From the NCBI GenBank assembly GCA_032622095.1, contig CP136062.1, forward strand, positions 142,308,351 through 142,372,350: a stretch of 64,000 bases of DNA, given 5' to 3'. This DNA is from Siphonodentalium dalli (Eukaryota > Mollusca > Scaphopoda > Gadilida > Siphonodentaliidae). A model generated the notes under the pieces. That model had not been told where the DNA came from, did no database searches, and saw nothing but the letters and a program-made list of their open reading frames with translations. Made by a program: the position numbers and the translations under genes. Position 1 is the stretch's first letter. Each line of letters opens with the position of its first letter. Of this stretch, positions 13,146 to 23,845 are shown one piece after another.

Positions 13146-13179
13146 GATTATCTCTTTGTAAACATGTATTATATACATG

Positions 13180-13632
13180 TAGTTACCGGGGTATAAAATA
13201 TTAGATTTGAATCGAAGACTCCTGTCCGGAAATGCTTCTATCGATTAAAATTAATTTTGTTTCGAATATTTTCTGGTCTAAAAAGGTGTGTTTGTTCAGC
13301 TAACGAACAATAGTGGTTACTGTTAACAGAGACCAGAAATTATATTGTGCAATTTTGTCACAAATAAACGTTAATTATACTCATTATCGCTTATATCTGT
13401 GGAACAAAACAATACAAACAACCAATCTGTGACATTTGACATTCGTTGCGTAGCCGTAGGAACAGCCCAGTGCTCTATATCGCAATACGGTCTCATCCGA
13501 ATGGTCGGTTCTAAAAATAGTAACATAAACGGGCCCGATTTATTATTCGAAATAAAATCAATATTAATTGATAGAAGCTTTTCCGGACATAGGTCTTCAG
13601 TTCATATCTATTATTTTATACCCACGCAACTA
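13180..13632. repeat. Inverted-repeat element inserted in the DIRS recombinase
   Basis: Ends of about 95 bp are inverted copies: the left runs gtagttaccggggtataaaa and then tccggaaatgcttctat; the right is the complement of a ttgcgtgggtataaaa-type end. The interior of ~260 bp has no gene. Recombinase coding similarity stops immediately before and restarts about 40 bp after it, so it inserted after the DIRS copy arrived. No clear target duplication was found. Confidence 0.75.
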
Positions 13633-13669
13633 TTTTAAATTTGTTATTTAAAGAGATAATCCATCTTTA

Positions 13670-14270
13670 ATGCCATGGTGGGATCTAAGTATAGTATTGG
13701 AAAATTTGCAAGAACCCCCATTTGAACCAATTGATATAGTAGATCTTCAATACCTTGCGTGGAAATCAGTTTTTCTGATAGCAATTACTATATTTAGACC
13801 ATGCAGTGATATACAATCCTTAGCTATAGCTGAGGGATCAATGAGAGTCCAGCAGAGAGGAATAAATTTTATCAGACAAGGTCTATCAAAACAAGATAGG
13901 ATTTCACATCAAAATCCTATCACATATATTCATTCCAGTCTTTGAGATAAACCTTTGCTTGATCCTAAATGAGTGCTTTTGGAGTAAATAATCGAACAGA
14001 AGCATATAGATGTTCGCAGCAAGACAGACAACAATTGTTTTTGTCAATTAATGAACCACATAAGCCAGTGTCGTAACACAATTTCCAGATGGATTGTTCA
14101 AACTATTAAGAAATGTTATTCAATTTCTGGGCTTACAGATATTCCACAAATATGTGGTCATCAGCTCGTGGCATAGGTGCATCATGGGCTTTGTTCAAAG
14201 ATGCATCTATGTTCCACGTGTTAAGACACTGCAGACTAGTCTCAATCCTCTACATTTGTAAACATTTTAT
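13670..14270 (+). pseudogene. DIRS tyrosine recombinase, catalytic part
   Basis: An open stretch of 91 codons (13670-13945) reads WDLSIVLENL, PPFEPIDIVDLQYLAWK and VFLIAITIFRPCSDIQSL, the start of a DIRS-type recombinase catalytic domain; the usual R of the first catalytic box falls in the TIFRPCSD segment. About 14160-14260 encodes HQLVA and ASWALFKDASMFHVLRHC, corresponding to the H-x-x-R box region, with a stop between. The final nucleophile tyrosine could not be placed. Confidence 0.75.
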
Positions 14271-14330
14271 CTTACAAATGTTGGAGTATTAGAATGAGGA
14301 CATACTTCATACAGCAACACTCTTTGGGAG

Positions 14331-14552
14331 ATTATAGGAGGACCCATGTGGATCTGTGGACAGAGAGTCCAGATCTACTGGTTATCTGATGTGTACATAG
14401 AAGAAAAACAAAATAAAAAAGACTTCTAGAGGGAAAGTGTTTTTAATGGTATTGTACAGACAAATAAAACTGAATTACTGAGGAGAAAATCCTCAACAAA
14501 CTGAAGCAGTCCACAGCTACAGAGTAGAGCTCTGAAGTCGGTGGTAACGCAA
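14331..14552. other. 3' untranslated-like DIRS tail
   Basis: AT-rich sequence between the recombinase remnant and the repeat block; no frame or motif recognised. Confidence 0.35.
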
Positions 14553-14870
14553 CTGAATTGTAAGTGTATTTACGATATAAAATTTACAGATTTGGACATA
14601 AGTCCAAATTTTGTGAGTAATTAATACACTTACTTTACGATTCATACCCGCCCTTTAATTACTCCACTCTGCTGTGTTTATTTCAGGCGTCACTTAATGA
14701 CGAAACACCTTGAGTAATGATTTAACATGGTGGTCATTTCGGTAACTTGAAAAGTTGGAACCAAACTGAAACGCTGATTGCTTGCTCAGACAAGAAGTAA
14801 CTCAGTAAAGTAAGTGTATTAATTACTCATAAAATTTGGCCTTGGGTCCAAATCTGTAAATTTTTTAATA
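14553..14870. repeat. Repeat block, probable DIRS right terminus
   Basis: A hairpin at 14560-14635 (gtaagtgtatt ... aatacacttac) has its second arm repeated in inverse at 14805-14862 (gtaagtgtattaattactca, aaaatttgg). Inverted terminal plus complementary repeats of this sort are known for DIRS elements. Linking it to this copy is inference from position. Confidence 0.5.
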
Positions 14871-15506
14871 CAAAAACTTGGACTGGGCCCCAACATGCAA
14901 AAAAGGGCTGCCACATTCTTTGATGTTGATTAATTTACTAACAAGGGGGATAAGATTAGAAGAGTAACATAGTTTACACATTTTTATTTGTGAGGAAACA
15001 CATTGGTCAAAATAACAAATATAACTTGTTTTGTATTCTTTATGTTTTATTGTGCCATATTTCAAAATATATTGTAGATAAAGAGAGCATATTTCTTTGA
15101 TGTTTATGTGAATATGTGCATGAAATTTTGTTATCTTGATTCAGAGTTAACTAGCCATCAATGAATACTTGCACTGTTAAGTTTATGAATGGGGGTGGGC
15201 TTATCTTCGAAGACAACCCCCATGATATTTTTGGGAGCAAAAACAATGACTGGAGTCGGGGCTTATCCTCAGGGATGAGCTTACTGATGGGTGTATACAG
15301 TACATGTACATGCAATTTGTTAAATTCTTCTTGCAGTCAAAATTCAAGACCCAAATCATGGAGCCGCCATTCATTTCTTAACTATTTCTGTTTAAGACCA
15401 ACATTAACATATTGTCACACTGCTAGTACAACACAGTGACTGCAAAAAGAAACCTTTAGCCTTATCGTGTCAGATATCTTGATCTTATCTACCAACTTAA
15501 TCAAGC
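14871..15506. other. No gene seen
   Basis: About 640 bp. Contains a small hairpin around 15190-15290 (gggcttatc/gataagc-like words). No exon, RNA gene or repeat family identified with confidence. Confidence 0.4.
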
Positions 15507-15855
15507 TTCATTGCTTCACAGTGACACAGATATAAAAGTCCACAGCGTTGCTCCTTGCTGGCCTTGACTAGTGCAGAATGCAATCTGCAGCATAAGGTCG
15601 TAGCAATACCACAAAGGATTGCTTAATAGGAAAAATAAAAACCTCTGTCAAACGGTCGTCAATAGCATTAGTCTCAATGGTTCATTGCTTTACAGTGACG
15701 CAGATATAAAAGTCCACAACGTTGCTCCTTGTTGGCCTTGACTAGTGCACAATGCAATTTGCAGCATAAGGTCATAGCAATACCACAAAGGATTGCTTAA
15801 TAAGAAAACTAAAAAACTCTGTAAAAAGGTCGTCAACAGCATTAGTCTCAAAGGT
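15507..15855 (+). repeat. Two-unit tandem duplication, period 174 bp
   Basis: Units start ttcattgctt at 15507 and 15681 and share atataaaagtccaca, ccttgactagtgca and accacaaaggattgctta. Divergence is about 10 percent. No coding frame. Each unit contains tataaaa, but promoter activity is not implied. Confidence 0.8.
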
Positions 15856-16667
15856 TTTCATCTTTAATGAAATAAAAGGTCAGCAGACCACAGTGTCCCC
15901 CGAAAACGTGGCAGTCGATGCCGCTTTGTCAAAGAAATTAAAACAAATGTTGAAATTTTCCAAGTCGAAAAAGGTTAATAACGCCGTAAAAAAAAAAAAT
16001 ATGTGGGTAACAATACTCTGAAGTTTCAAATATCTACGATCAAAATTGTAGGAGGAGTTGATTACACCATGAAGGTACCCACATACAGAAAATTATAAAA
16101 AATGTTGAAATTTTCTAAGTTGAAAAGGGTTAATAACTTTGTCAAAAAATAATTTGTCCGTCATCTATATACATGTTGCACATCTTCAGTATATGGGCAA
16201 CAATATTCTGAAGTTTCTAATCTCTAGGATGAAAACTGCAGGAGGAGTTGATTACACCATGATAGTCTGGTCGGAAAAGCTACATTTGTGGAATACTAGA
16301 ACCCTAGAGGCATTTTTGGGGAAAAGCATGAAACTAAGTTTTCTAGCATAATTCAAGTATGCTGAATCCAATGAGGGTGCCTGTCACTGCATGTGACCCA
16401 TATTTCACCCATAAAATCAACTTAAAGTCACATACTGTTTTTATTGCCGCGAAAATACAGTAAGTCAATATCGAGAGATATATCACACTCGTTATACATA
16501 TAATCTCATGAACATGGGAATACTTTATTATTTGAATCACCCCTCGTGACCTTTCTGTCATAACTATCTCATCATCTGCTATACATATATGGACAAGTAT
16601 GTTATTTAATAAATAAACGCTCTTCATGAAATCACACCCGGTTGAAAGTTCTGTGAATCAGGATTAT
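15856..16667 (+). repeat. Diverged dispersed repeat, two related blocks
   Basis: Blocks near 15952-16080 and 16100-16265 share atgttgaaattttc, ggttaataac and ggaggagttgattacaccatg. They belong to the same broad group as the gacgg-ending repeats elsewhere in the window. No gene seen in 16266-16667. Confidence 0.5.
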
Positions 16668-16781
16668 GTTGAAAATATGACGTTTTTTCACAAATATCTT
16701 CTAGACCAGTTCATGCTGTTTGGAACTGCTTGAGTAATGTGGCTTTATATTGTGTTTTGTATATTAACTGATCATTGGAGC
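16668..16781 (+). repeat. Outer left arm of the fold-back element
   Basis: Begins gttgaaaatatgacg and ends gatcattggagc. The inverse copy, of identical length, is at 19981-20094, with roughly 90 percent identity by eye. Confidence 0.85.
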
Positions 16782-17689
16782 AATTAAATATGCAATTATT
16801 GGAACACGGTATAAAATTTCACAAAAAAATCACAATTGGGATTTTAGTCATATTTCAACAAGAAATGAACAGAACTTTGTAATGTAAGTGAGGCATATCA
16901 TTACCTATGAATATTCCAATATTGGAACAAAAATTCTTACTTTGGCTCAAAATGGCTGCCAAAATGGCCGCCAAAATATGGAAAATGGTAAATATTGCCC
17001 CAGCGTGTCCTGCAATCGCTTACAAGTTGTGGTTGATGTATAAAATTGGCTATTCTGCCTCCTATACATTGAATACTAACATATCTGATGCACCATGATG
17101 AATTTTTATTATTGTTACCACTGACATCACCAAAAATATTGGACTTTTCTCTCAAAAACTTGACATAAATATCGGCAAAAATTAACTTTTCAGGTATAGA
17201 CCATTTTTTCAAGTAAAATGCAACTATAATTGGTCAAATGTAACTGTCTCTGGATTCAAATGTGTTTATTGTTGTGGTGTATCTTAAATGTGTCACACTA
17301 CGGTATCTATAGACCAAATTGCTCAAGATGGCTTCCAAAATGGCCACCAAATTTGTAAAAAGTTTTATTTTACATATATCCTGAACATTATTCTCTGTGT
17401 TACCGAAAAGTTAGTAAATTGTGACTCACTTGGTTATTATACGTGTTAGTTAATTAACTGACAACTATATGTTCTATTCTGGTTGTTCCAGTTCCGTATG
17501 GGGCATGACAAATTCTTTTTAAAGTATGGAATTTTGCCGAGAACCTCATTTGTGATTCTGGCCATATTATTAAATGGACATGGGCAGAACGTTGATACGG
17601 AACCGAGATGAACCATAATCTGTGGCTATTCTGGTCCATTATGGTAACAAAAAATATCAACTGGATGCCAAGATGGTAGTCAGGGAGTT
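16782..17689. other. Left-arm-specific segment with aaaatggc motifs
   Basis: About 900 bp absent from the right arm. It has clusters of YY1-like words (caaaatggctgcc, aaaatggccgcc at 16940-16985; aagatggcttcc, aaaatggccacc at 17327-17352). No gene recognised. Confidence 0.5.
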
Positions 17690-19378
17690 ACTCTATGATC
17701 ATAGTTGAGGTGAATGGGTATACAGGGAGTTATTGTATGTCATGAATGGTGTGAATAGGTATACAAGGAGTGACCATATGGTTATGTGTGGGTTGTCCAT
17801 TGTAAGATGTATAGGTATACAGGGAGAGGTCATGGTCATGTGTGAATCGGTATGAATGGAGTGACTGTATGTTGTATGGTTGTGTATATCCAGTACGGGT
17901 GCACCCGATGTGCCTGTATGGACATTGATGTGGTGTATGAATATAGTTACATGGTCATCTATGTGTTGATTATGTATATATGGAGTGACTGTAAGGTCAT
18001 GGGTGGGATGTACATGTGTTGTCTGTATGATCATGGATGGGGTGTGTGGATAAATAGGGAGTTATTTTATGGTTACGGGTAATGTGTATAGGTATACATG
18101 GAATGACTGTACGGTCATGATTGAAGTGTATATGCATACCTGGAGTAAGCTGGTGGACATTATCGAGCGTGTGGGTATACAGGGAGTGTCCTTGTGGTAT
18201 ATATTTATATATCTCGTGGATGTATTATCATTGGTGGGTGTATAGGGATTAGCTGTATGATCATGGATGGCGTGTATGATTATACAGTGAGTTGCTGAAT
18301 TGTCATACGTGAGGTGTATATGCAAGTATGGAAGGTATGAGTGGTCGTGTGTGCAGGTTTTTTGTATATCTGGAAGGTCTGAATGGCCGTTGGTGAGGTG
18401 TATATGTATACCTGGAGTGACTCTATGGTCTAGGGTGGGCTGCATATGTATATATCGAGAGGGTATATGACTATGTGTGTCGAATAGGTATACATGTAGT
18501 GACTGTATGGTCAATTGTGATACGAGTACATGTAAGTATACAAGGAGTGACTGTATGATCATAAATGTAATGACCATATATACAGGGAGTGACTAAATGG
18601 TCATTTGTCAGGTGTATGAGTATACCTGGTGTTCCTGCTTGGTGACTCGTGGCGGTATAGTCATGTGTAGGTTATACGGGTATACACACGTGTTGCTATA
18701 TGGTCATGGGCGAGGGGTATGTGTATATAGCGAGTGGCTATATGGCCATGGGTGAGGTGCATATGCATACATGGAGTGACTTTTCTGACATAGCTGGGGT
18801 GTATTAGTATACTTGTGTCGCTATTCGGCTATGGTGCGACACATATGGATACATGGCGTGACATGGCCAATGGTGAGGTGAATATGTATACAAGGATTGA
18901 CCATGATCATGTATGAATGTTTTGAATAGGTACACACGGGGTGACTATATGGACATATGTCAGGTGAAGGTGTATACCAGGTAGCATGGGTGAGGGTATG
19001 TGTATTAAGCGAGTGGCTATATGGCCATTGGTGAGGTGCATATATATACCTGGAGTGACGCTATGGTCATTGTCGTGGTGTTGATGTATATATTGAATGT
19101 CTATTTGACCATCTGTGTGGAGAATATGTATACAGGGGATTACCGTATGGCCAATCGTGAGGTGAATGCATGGGTATACACGGAATGACTAAATGGTTAT
19201 GGGTCATGTTTAGGACTATACCCGATGGGCCTCCATTGTGACTCGTGGATGTATGGTCATCCGTGGTAATGGGTCAGGTGTATGTATAAACATTGGGTCA
19301 TTATATTGTTGTGTCTGTGGTGTTTATGTATATATGGATTGACTGTGTGATAATGGGTGGTTAACGCTTTCCACGTTT
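17690..19378 (+). repeat. Minisatellite, ~40-bp unit, plus orientation
   Basis: About 40 degenerate units follow the pattern tatggtcatgggtgaggtg then tatgtatacctggagtgac. Unit length and sequence vary. The long open frames found here on the minus strand are periodic products of the repeat (repeating HVYL/IHLT-type peptides) and not genes. Confidence 0.85.
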
Positions 19379-19461
19379 AACGTTTCCCCCTTGTACATAA
19401 ACACAATCAAGATGGAGAACTCTCTGACGTGACCTCTCTATTGATTAACATATCCTTGAGT
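19379..19461. other. Centre of the fold-back element
   Basis: A short unique spacer flanked by gtggttaacgctttccac and its near-inverse gtggaaagcgatagccac. The minisatellite changes strand here. Confidence 0.7.
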
Positions 19462-19980
19462 TATTGTGGAAAGCGATAGCCACCCAAGGTACACATGTAC
19501 AACCCACCCGTTACCTCAGTCACTCCATGTGTACATAAACACCACACAAATGACAATATAGTCACCCACTTTATACACGTACACCTGACCATACAGCCAT
19601 ACTTGGCTATACCCGTACATACCACAAATGACGATACAGCCACGATTCACCATGCATGAACACCAGGTGTACTCCTACAGCTGGCACATGACCATATAGT
19701 CACTCTTTGTATACATATGCACCACATTCACCACGATCATACATTCACTCAGTGCATACATATTCATCTCACTATGGACCATACAGCCACTACGTGTATA
19801 CCTATTCGCCATACATATGACCATAGAGTCAATCCAGGTATACATATACACCTCACCAATGGTGAGCCCTTCCAGATATACGAATACCCACACACACGAC
19901 CACTTATACCTTCCGTACTTCCATATACACCTCACACATGACAATTCAGCAACTCACTGTACACTGTATTCATACACACC
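19462..19980 (-). repeat. Minisatellite, ~40-bp unit, inverted orientation
   Basis: Same unit family as 17690-19378 but on the opposite strand (tatggtcat reads as atgaccata). Order of unit variants matches the left arm in reverse, showing a true inverted duplication and not random orientation. Confidence 0.8.
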
Positions 19981-20094
19981 GCTCCAATGATCAGTTAATA
20001 TACAAAACACAAAATAAAGTCATATTACTCAACCAGTTCCAAACAATATGAACTGATCTAGAATATATTTGTGAAAAAACGTCATATTTTCAAC
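19981..20094 (-). repeat. Outer right arm of the fold-back element
   Basis: Inverse copy of 16668-16781, beginning gctccaatgatcagttaata and ending tattttcaac. Confidence 0.85.
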
Positions 20095-21096
20095 TTCCGG
20101 CGGCCATTTTGGCGGCCATCTTGGAGGGTGAGTTTCAATTTTGAACCAAAAAAGTGTCATTATGTCTTAGCTTCACGAAAATATATACATTTGTATACAT
20201 TTTACTAGATTTTCCCGCTATAATTTGCATAAAACTGACTTAGGGTCTGATCTGAAAAATGGCGGCCAGGATGGACGCCATCTTGTCTGAAGTCTACACG
20301 GCCATTTTTGTTCTTATTAACATTGCTTAAACATTGAAGGACATAATAAGGAACAAAATGAGTTGGGTGAAGTTAAGTCCCATGGGGCGGGTGCAAGGGT
20401 ACCCCTATTGGCTCCCGGACTATAAGAGAATTCTTACGAGAATCGTCGATAAATATACAAAACAGCAATGTCTTACCGTAGGTACCTGATTAATATGATG
20501 TTAATGTTTCAGAATTATTACTGTGATGATAGTGTCATGATACAACGCGGCTTTGAAAGTTCCGCGAGGAGTATATAAGTTTGAGTATGTTCAAGGCCAG
20601 TTACGTGATTTCATATGACGTTGTACGGTGCCGTATCAACAACCCTCCAGCGAAGAAAACACGAAGATTTTAAAATCCTTTTATTGAACCCTATGTTCAT
20701 CCAATCGGGCGACAGGCAGTCTATTCGTGTTCGGCACCTTCGAATTGTGTAAAAAAGTTGGTTTGACACTTTTCCGCGGAAATGCTTCTAGAAATGTCTT
20801 TTCTGAGAATTACGACTAGACTATGAAGGTACTCAAAAGTGTGATGGACGGACGGACGGCTCGACAGACGGTGCGACGGACGGAGCCCATTTCTATAGTC
20901 CCCCGAAAATTTATTTTTTGGGGGACAAAAATGTTTTGTGATGTCAATGGATGCGTATTCATACAATAAAAGAAGACGGAGATGTTGCTTTTCAAGCCGG
21001 TACATCATGCAGAGGCAAACTGAAAATAATAATCCCTTGATATCAATGTCATAATCAATATCATGGACAGGTCTCATAATATGGTGCCAGACTTTT
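20095..21096. other. Non-coding with aaaatggcggcc clusters and a gacgg repeat tail
   Basis: ggcggccattttggcggcca lies at 20099-20118 and related words lie at 20258-20290. A gacggacggacgg tail lies at about 20845-20885. No gene recognised in this kilobase. Confidence 0.5.
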
Positions 21097-21189
21097 GCAG
21101 AATGAGATCCCCAGAGGCTGAATTTAGTGAAGTTAACCTGCACAGCAGGCTAGCATCATTAAATTCACCCTCTGGAGACCTCATTCTGC
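21097..21189. repeat. Fold-back repeat, 'gcagaatgagg' family, single hairpin
   Basis: gcagaatgagatcccc to its inverse ggagacctcattctgc, 93 bp, matching one inner hairpin of the 3735-3990 copy. Confidence 0.75.
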
Positions 21190-21387
21190 TTAAGCCTCAT
21201 CTTTTCTGGAAAGTATCTTTATTATCAGATAACCGAGTTTTTTAACTTCTTTTGAAAGTTTCTTTTTCTTTTTTAGTATAAGTTTCTTTGTATCCCCAGA
21301 TTGGCAGAAAACACAATGCATAAGCCATAATAGAGCCTTTAGAGGTGCCCAGTGGGTGCACATCGCCATCTTCACCATCTGGGACCT

Positions 21388-21735
21388 TAATAGGATTTAT
21401 TCTGTGAACAATAATACTAGCCAATATCGGAAAGCCATCCTGATTGTCATTAATATGAAACAAGTCTCATTCCGATCGGATTATAAATAACCCAAAAAAT
21501 TAATAAATAATACCACTAAACTACGATGACGTCAAAATGAGCAAGCAAATTAAAAACATGGATTCGGAGCTGGAGCTTATTATGCCGACTACGATGATGT
21601 AATTGTAGTTGCCACGAATCTTTGTGTTTGCATTTGTTAATAACATGCCACCAAATGTCTGGTTTGTTGAATAGATGCATGATAGTAGTGCTTTGATATC
21701 ATATTCGCACATTCACTCGGTGAATTGTCATTGTT
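21388..21735 (+). repeat. Dispersed repeat, copy 1 (second copy 54275-54770)
   Basis: Shares ttccgatcg, attaataaataatacca, aaattaaaaacay-gattcggag and tggtttgttgaat with 54275-54770 over several hundred bases, same orientation. A 73-codon minus-strand frame (21463-21242) overlaps its left side and is probably not a gene. Confidence 0.6.
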
Positions 21736-22127
21736 TGCATTAATATGGGACCCAAAGTCCAGGGCGACCAAACTCGTGATGGGCAATGAAACACTCATAA
21801 AAAATCCCTAATTCCTGCTTCCGAGGCTTATTTCTAAAAAATGACAAATATACTTGTATAAGTATAGTTCTGTATAATGCTGATGCCACAAATTCCATAT
21901 TTTGCTTAAATTCTGAGGCGAATCCGGATGTCTCAAGAATATGTGAAAATTAATAGCTCTGACATCAACACTTGCATTAGCTGTTTGTCTGCTTATATTC
22001 CATGACATCCTTCCAGGAAAATAATAGACCATCCCAATGTACACTTTTATAACTGAATGGGAGCATCCATTTAGTGAAGAAAGGGTTTATATTACTAGTT
22101 ATACAGATACATGTAGATATTACTTAC

Positions 22128-22258
22128 TGTTTCATCTGAGCAAACAGCGGAGATCTGCGTACCAAACATTATAGCAGTAAAAATACCAAACAGGAGTCCC
22201 TCAAACATGAGAAGGATGAGAAATATCGTGGTGGCTGGCGGAGAAAAACCAGAACATT
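22128..22258 (-). CDS. ZDHHC3/7: Palmitoyltransferase ZDHHC3/7-like, exon after the third shown here in gene order
   Basis: This is the most 3' of three exons found. It begins after acceptor tttctttgtttcag and ends before donor gtaagt. Using one G carried from the upstream exon it reads [13 protein letters not shown], then a hydrophobic segment [20 protein letters not shown], then [11 protein letters not shown]. The Ser-Pro-Pro-x-Thr-Thr stretch, the membrane segment and the SDET ending are characteristic of ZDHHC3 (GODZ) and ZDHHC7, Golgi enzymes that attach palmitate to cysteines of membrane proteins. It ends in phase 0. The next exon (C-terminal cytosolic tail) was not found in 1-22127. 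Similarity is recognised by eye. Confidence 0.88.
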
Positions 22259-22834
22259 CTGAAACAAAGAAAGATGTCAATTACACATCAAGTGAACATT
22301 TTTAAAACACACAGTTTTTGCAACCATTTTGAAATTTGTTACATGTCGGCCAAAATATTATCCTACTTAGAAAGTTTGAAGTTTAAAAATTCAAATCCAG
22401 GAGGGGTGAGCATTAGTCACATCCCTGCAAATAAGACTAGGTGGCTGATTAGGATACAGCTCAGAAATGTAGATGCTGGACATAATTCATTATGTTAGCT
22501 ACATTATTCCTGGATCAAATGAACCAGAAGTATTATCAGTAAATAATATTTTAGCAGATATAGTCTGAGATGTGGTTAAGCAATGCAAAGTTGCCGTTTC
22601 TCAGGCCCGCATACATGGTCATGAAACACTCTGTGTTCAATCTATTTATTTGTGTTCAATTTGTGAAAAAAAAAATTATCGTTACGAAATAATTGTGGTA
22701 CGTTTTTATACAAACATTCCTGTTTCCTGAGTCAAATTTCCGATTCATTACTATATGTGGTAACCATATTCAAACTTGTGTTAAACACGTGATGTATAGT
22801 CTGTAATCTCCGTTAGCTATAAACTAACTTTTAA

Positions 22835-22963
22835 CCCTTTCAGTGCCAAGTCCGATTTTTGTATCAACCCATACTTCCTTGATCATTTTTCAAATTTATT
22901 GATTATAATAATGTGATACATTGATGGAAAGAGCTCTAAAAATCGGACTTGGCACTGAAATGG
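22835..22963. repeat. TTAA-flanked MITE, short copy
   Basis: TTAA at 22831-22834 and 22964-22967 enclose ends ccctttcagtgcca and tggcactgaaatgg. The 129-bp interior lacks the shared inner palindrome. Its right TTAA is also the left TTAA of the next element. Confidence 0.75.
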
Positions 22964-22967
22964 TTAA

Positions 22968-23429
22968 CCCTTTGAGTGCCACGGGCCGATCTCATCGGCC
23001 ATAATTTACGGTGTGTAAAATCGGCCCTAAAAAAATAAAAATAAGATTTTTTTTTTTTTTTTAGGGTTGAATTTTTTTGGGTATGCTTAAGCATGCTATA
23101 GCGAATTTAAAAACAAACTGGATAACACCTTAGGGGCATGTTATAACTCAAAACTATCACCAAGTATTCATAGTAATAATTTTGATGCCCATAAAAAACA
23201 TAAGATTCCCTGGCACTAAACCTACTAAATAAGTCTGTTAAAGAATATAAGAAAAAATTATTAAAATTGTAAAAAATTGTAAAAAATAATAACAAAAGAT
23301 GAAAAATTGTTAGGCCAATGCATTTTCTTATATATGCGAGGCGACTTATGGTCGACTCGCATATATAAGAGAATTCATTGGCACACGGTATATGGGTTGA
23401 TACAAAAATCGGACCTGGCACTGAAATGG
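22968..23429. repeat. TTAA-flanked MITE with inner palindrome
   Basis: Ends ccctttgagtgcca and tggcactgaaatgg are bounded by TTAA (22964-22967, 23430-23433). Contains the taagcatgctatagcgaat segment shared with 26940-27374, and near 23310-23385 the palindrome gccaatgcattttcttat...ataagagaattcattggc. Confidence 0.8.
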
Positions 23430-23553
23430 TTAAGGACATCTGTTATGGTAATAATGGCCACAGGCAACTGAACTTAAACTCAGAGCTAGCTGATGCAGAG
23501 GTGGATGATCATTTTGGCTACAGAAACAGGAAATTGACTTTATGTGGTCTTAA

Positions 23554-23825
23554 CCCTTTCAGTGCCAGGGGCCGATCTCATCGGCCCTAATTTACGGTCT
23601 GTAAAATCGGCCCTAAAAAAATATAAAAATAAAAAACCTTTTTTTTTTTTAGATTTTAAAAAAATTATTAAAATTGTAAAAAATTGTAAAAAATAATAAC
23701 AAATGATGAAAAATTGTTAGGCCAATGCATTGCGAGGCGACCTATGGTCGACTCGCATATATAAGAGAATGCATTGGCACATGGTATATGGGTCGATACA
23801 AAAATCGGACCTGGCACTCAAAGGG
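23554..23825. repeat. TTAA-flanked MITE next to a splice donor
   Basis: TTAA at 23550-23553 and 23826-23829; ends ccctttcagtgccagg and cctggcactcaaaggg. Contains the shared inner palindrome (about 23718-23783, left part shortened). Its right boundary is 15 bp from the GT donor of the ZDHHC exon at 23846-23927. Confidence 0.8.
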
Positions 23826-23845
23826 TTAATGAGTAGTTAACTCAC

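Larger units (their letters stand above)
10960..14330 (+). mobile_element. Degenerate DIRS-type YR retrotransposon
   Basis: The order of remnants on the plus strand is reverse transcriptase, RNase H, then tyrosine recombinase, which is the gene order of DIRS elements. Every domain is broken by stops and frameshifts, so it is inactive. It is interrupted at 13180-13632 by an inverted-repeat element inserted within the recombinase. No long terminal repeats were seen; inverted and direct repeats at 14553-14870 may be the right-hand terminal/complementary region. The left end is not defined. Confidence 0.8.
16668..20094. repeat. 3.4-kb fold-back element with minisatellite arms
   Basis: The outermost 114 bp (16668-16781) is an inverted copy of 19981-20094. 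Toward the centre, 18272 onward matches the complement of about 19965 downward, and 19270-19378 matches the complement of about 19570-19462. The structure is therefore one large degenerate hairpin with an ~85-bp centre. The left arm carries about 1.5 kb that the right arm lacks. Arms consist largely of a ~40-bp tandem unit. This architecture resembles Foldback-type elements; no transposase gene and no target duplication were seen. Confidence 0.7.

Noticed and set aside
17699..18577. Open frames of 111 and 171 codons on the minus strand
   Set aside because: They follow the period of the minisatellite and encode repeating His/Tyr/Thr-rich peptides; no gene.
20721..21143. 140-codon minus-strand frame
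   Set aside because: It crosses the gacgg repeat and the fold-back repeat, so it is repeat-derived.
21242..21463. 73-codon minus-strand frame between ZDHHC exon 22128-22258 and the left side
   Set aside because: It overlaps a dispersed repeat also present at 54275 and has no recognisable similarity or good splice sites.
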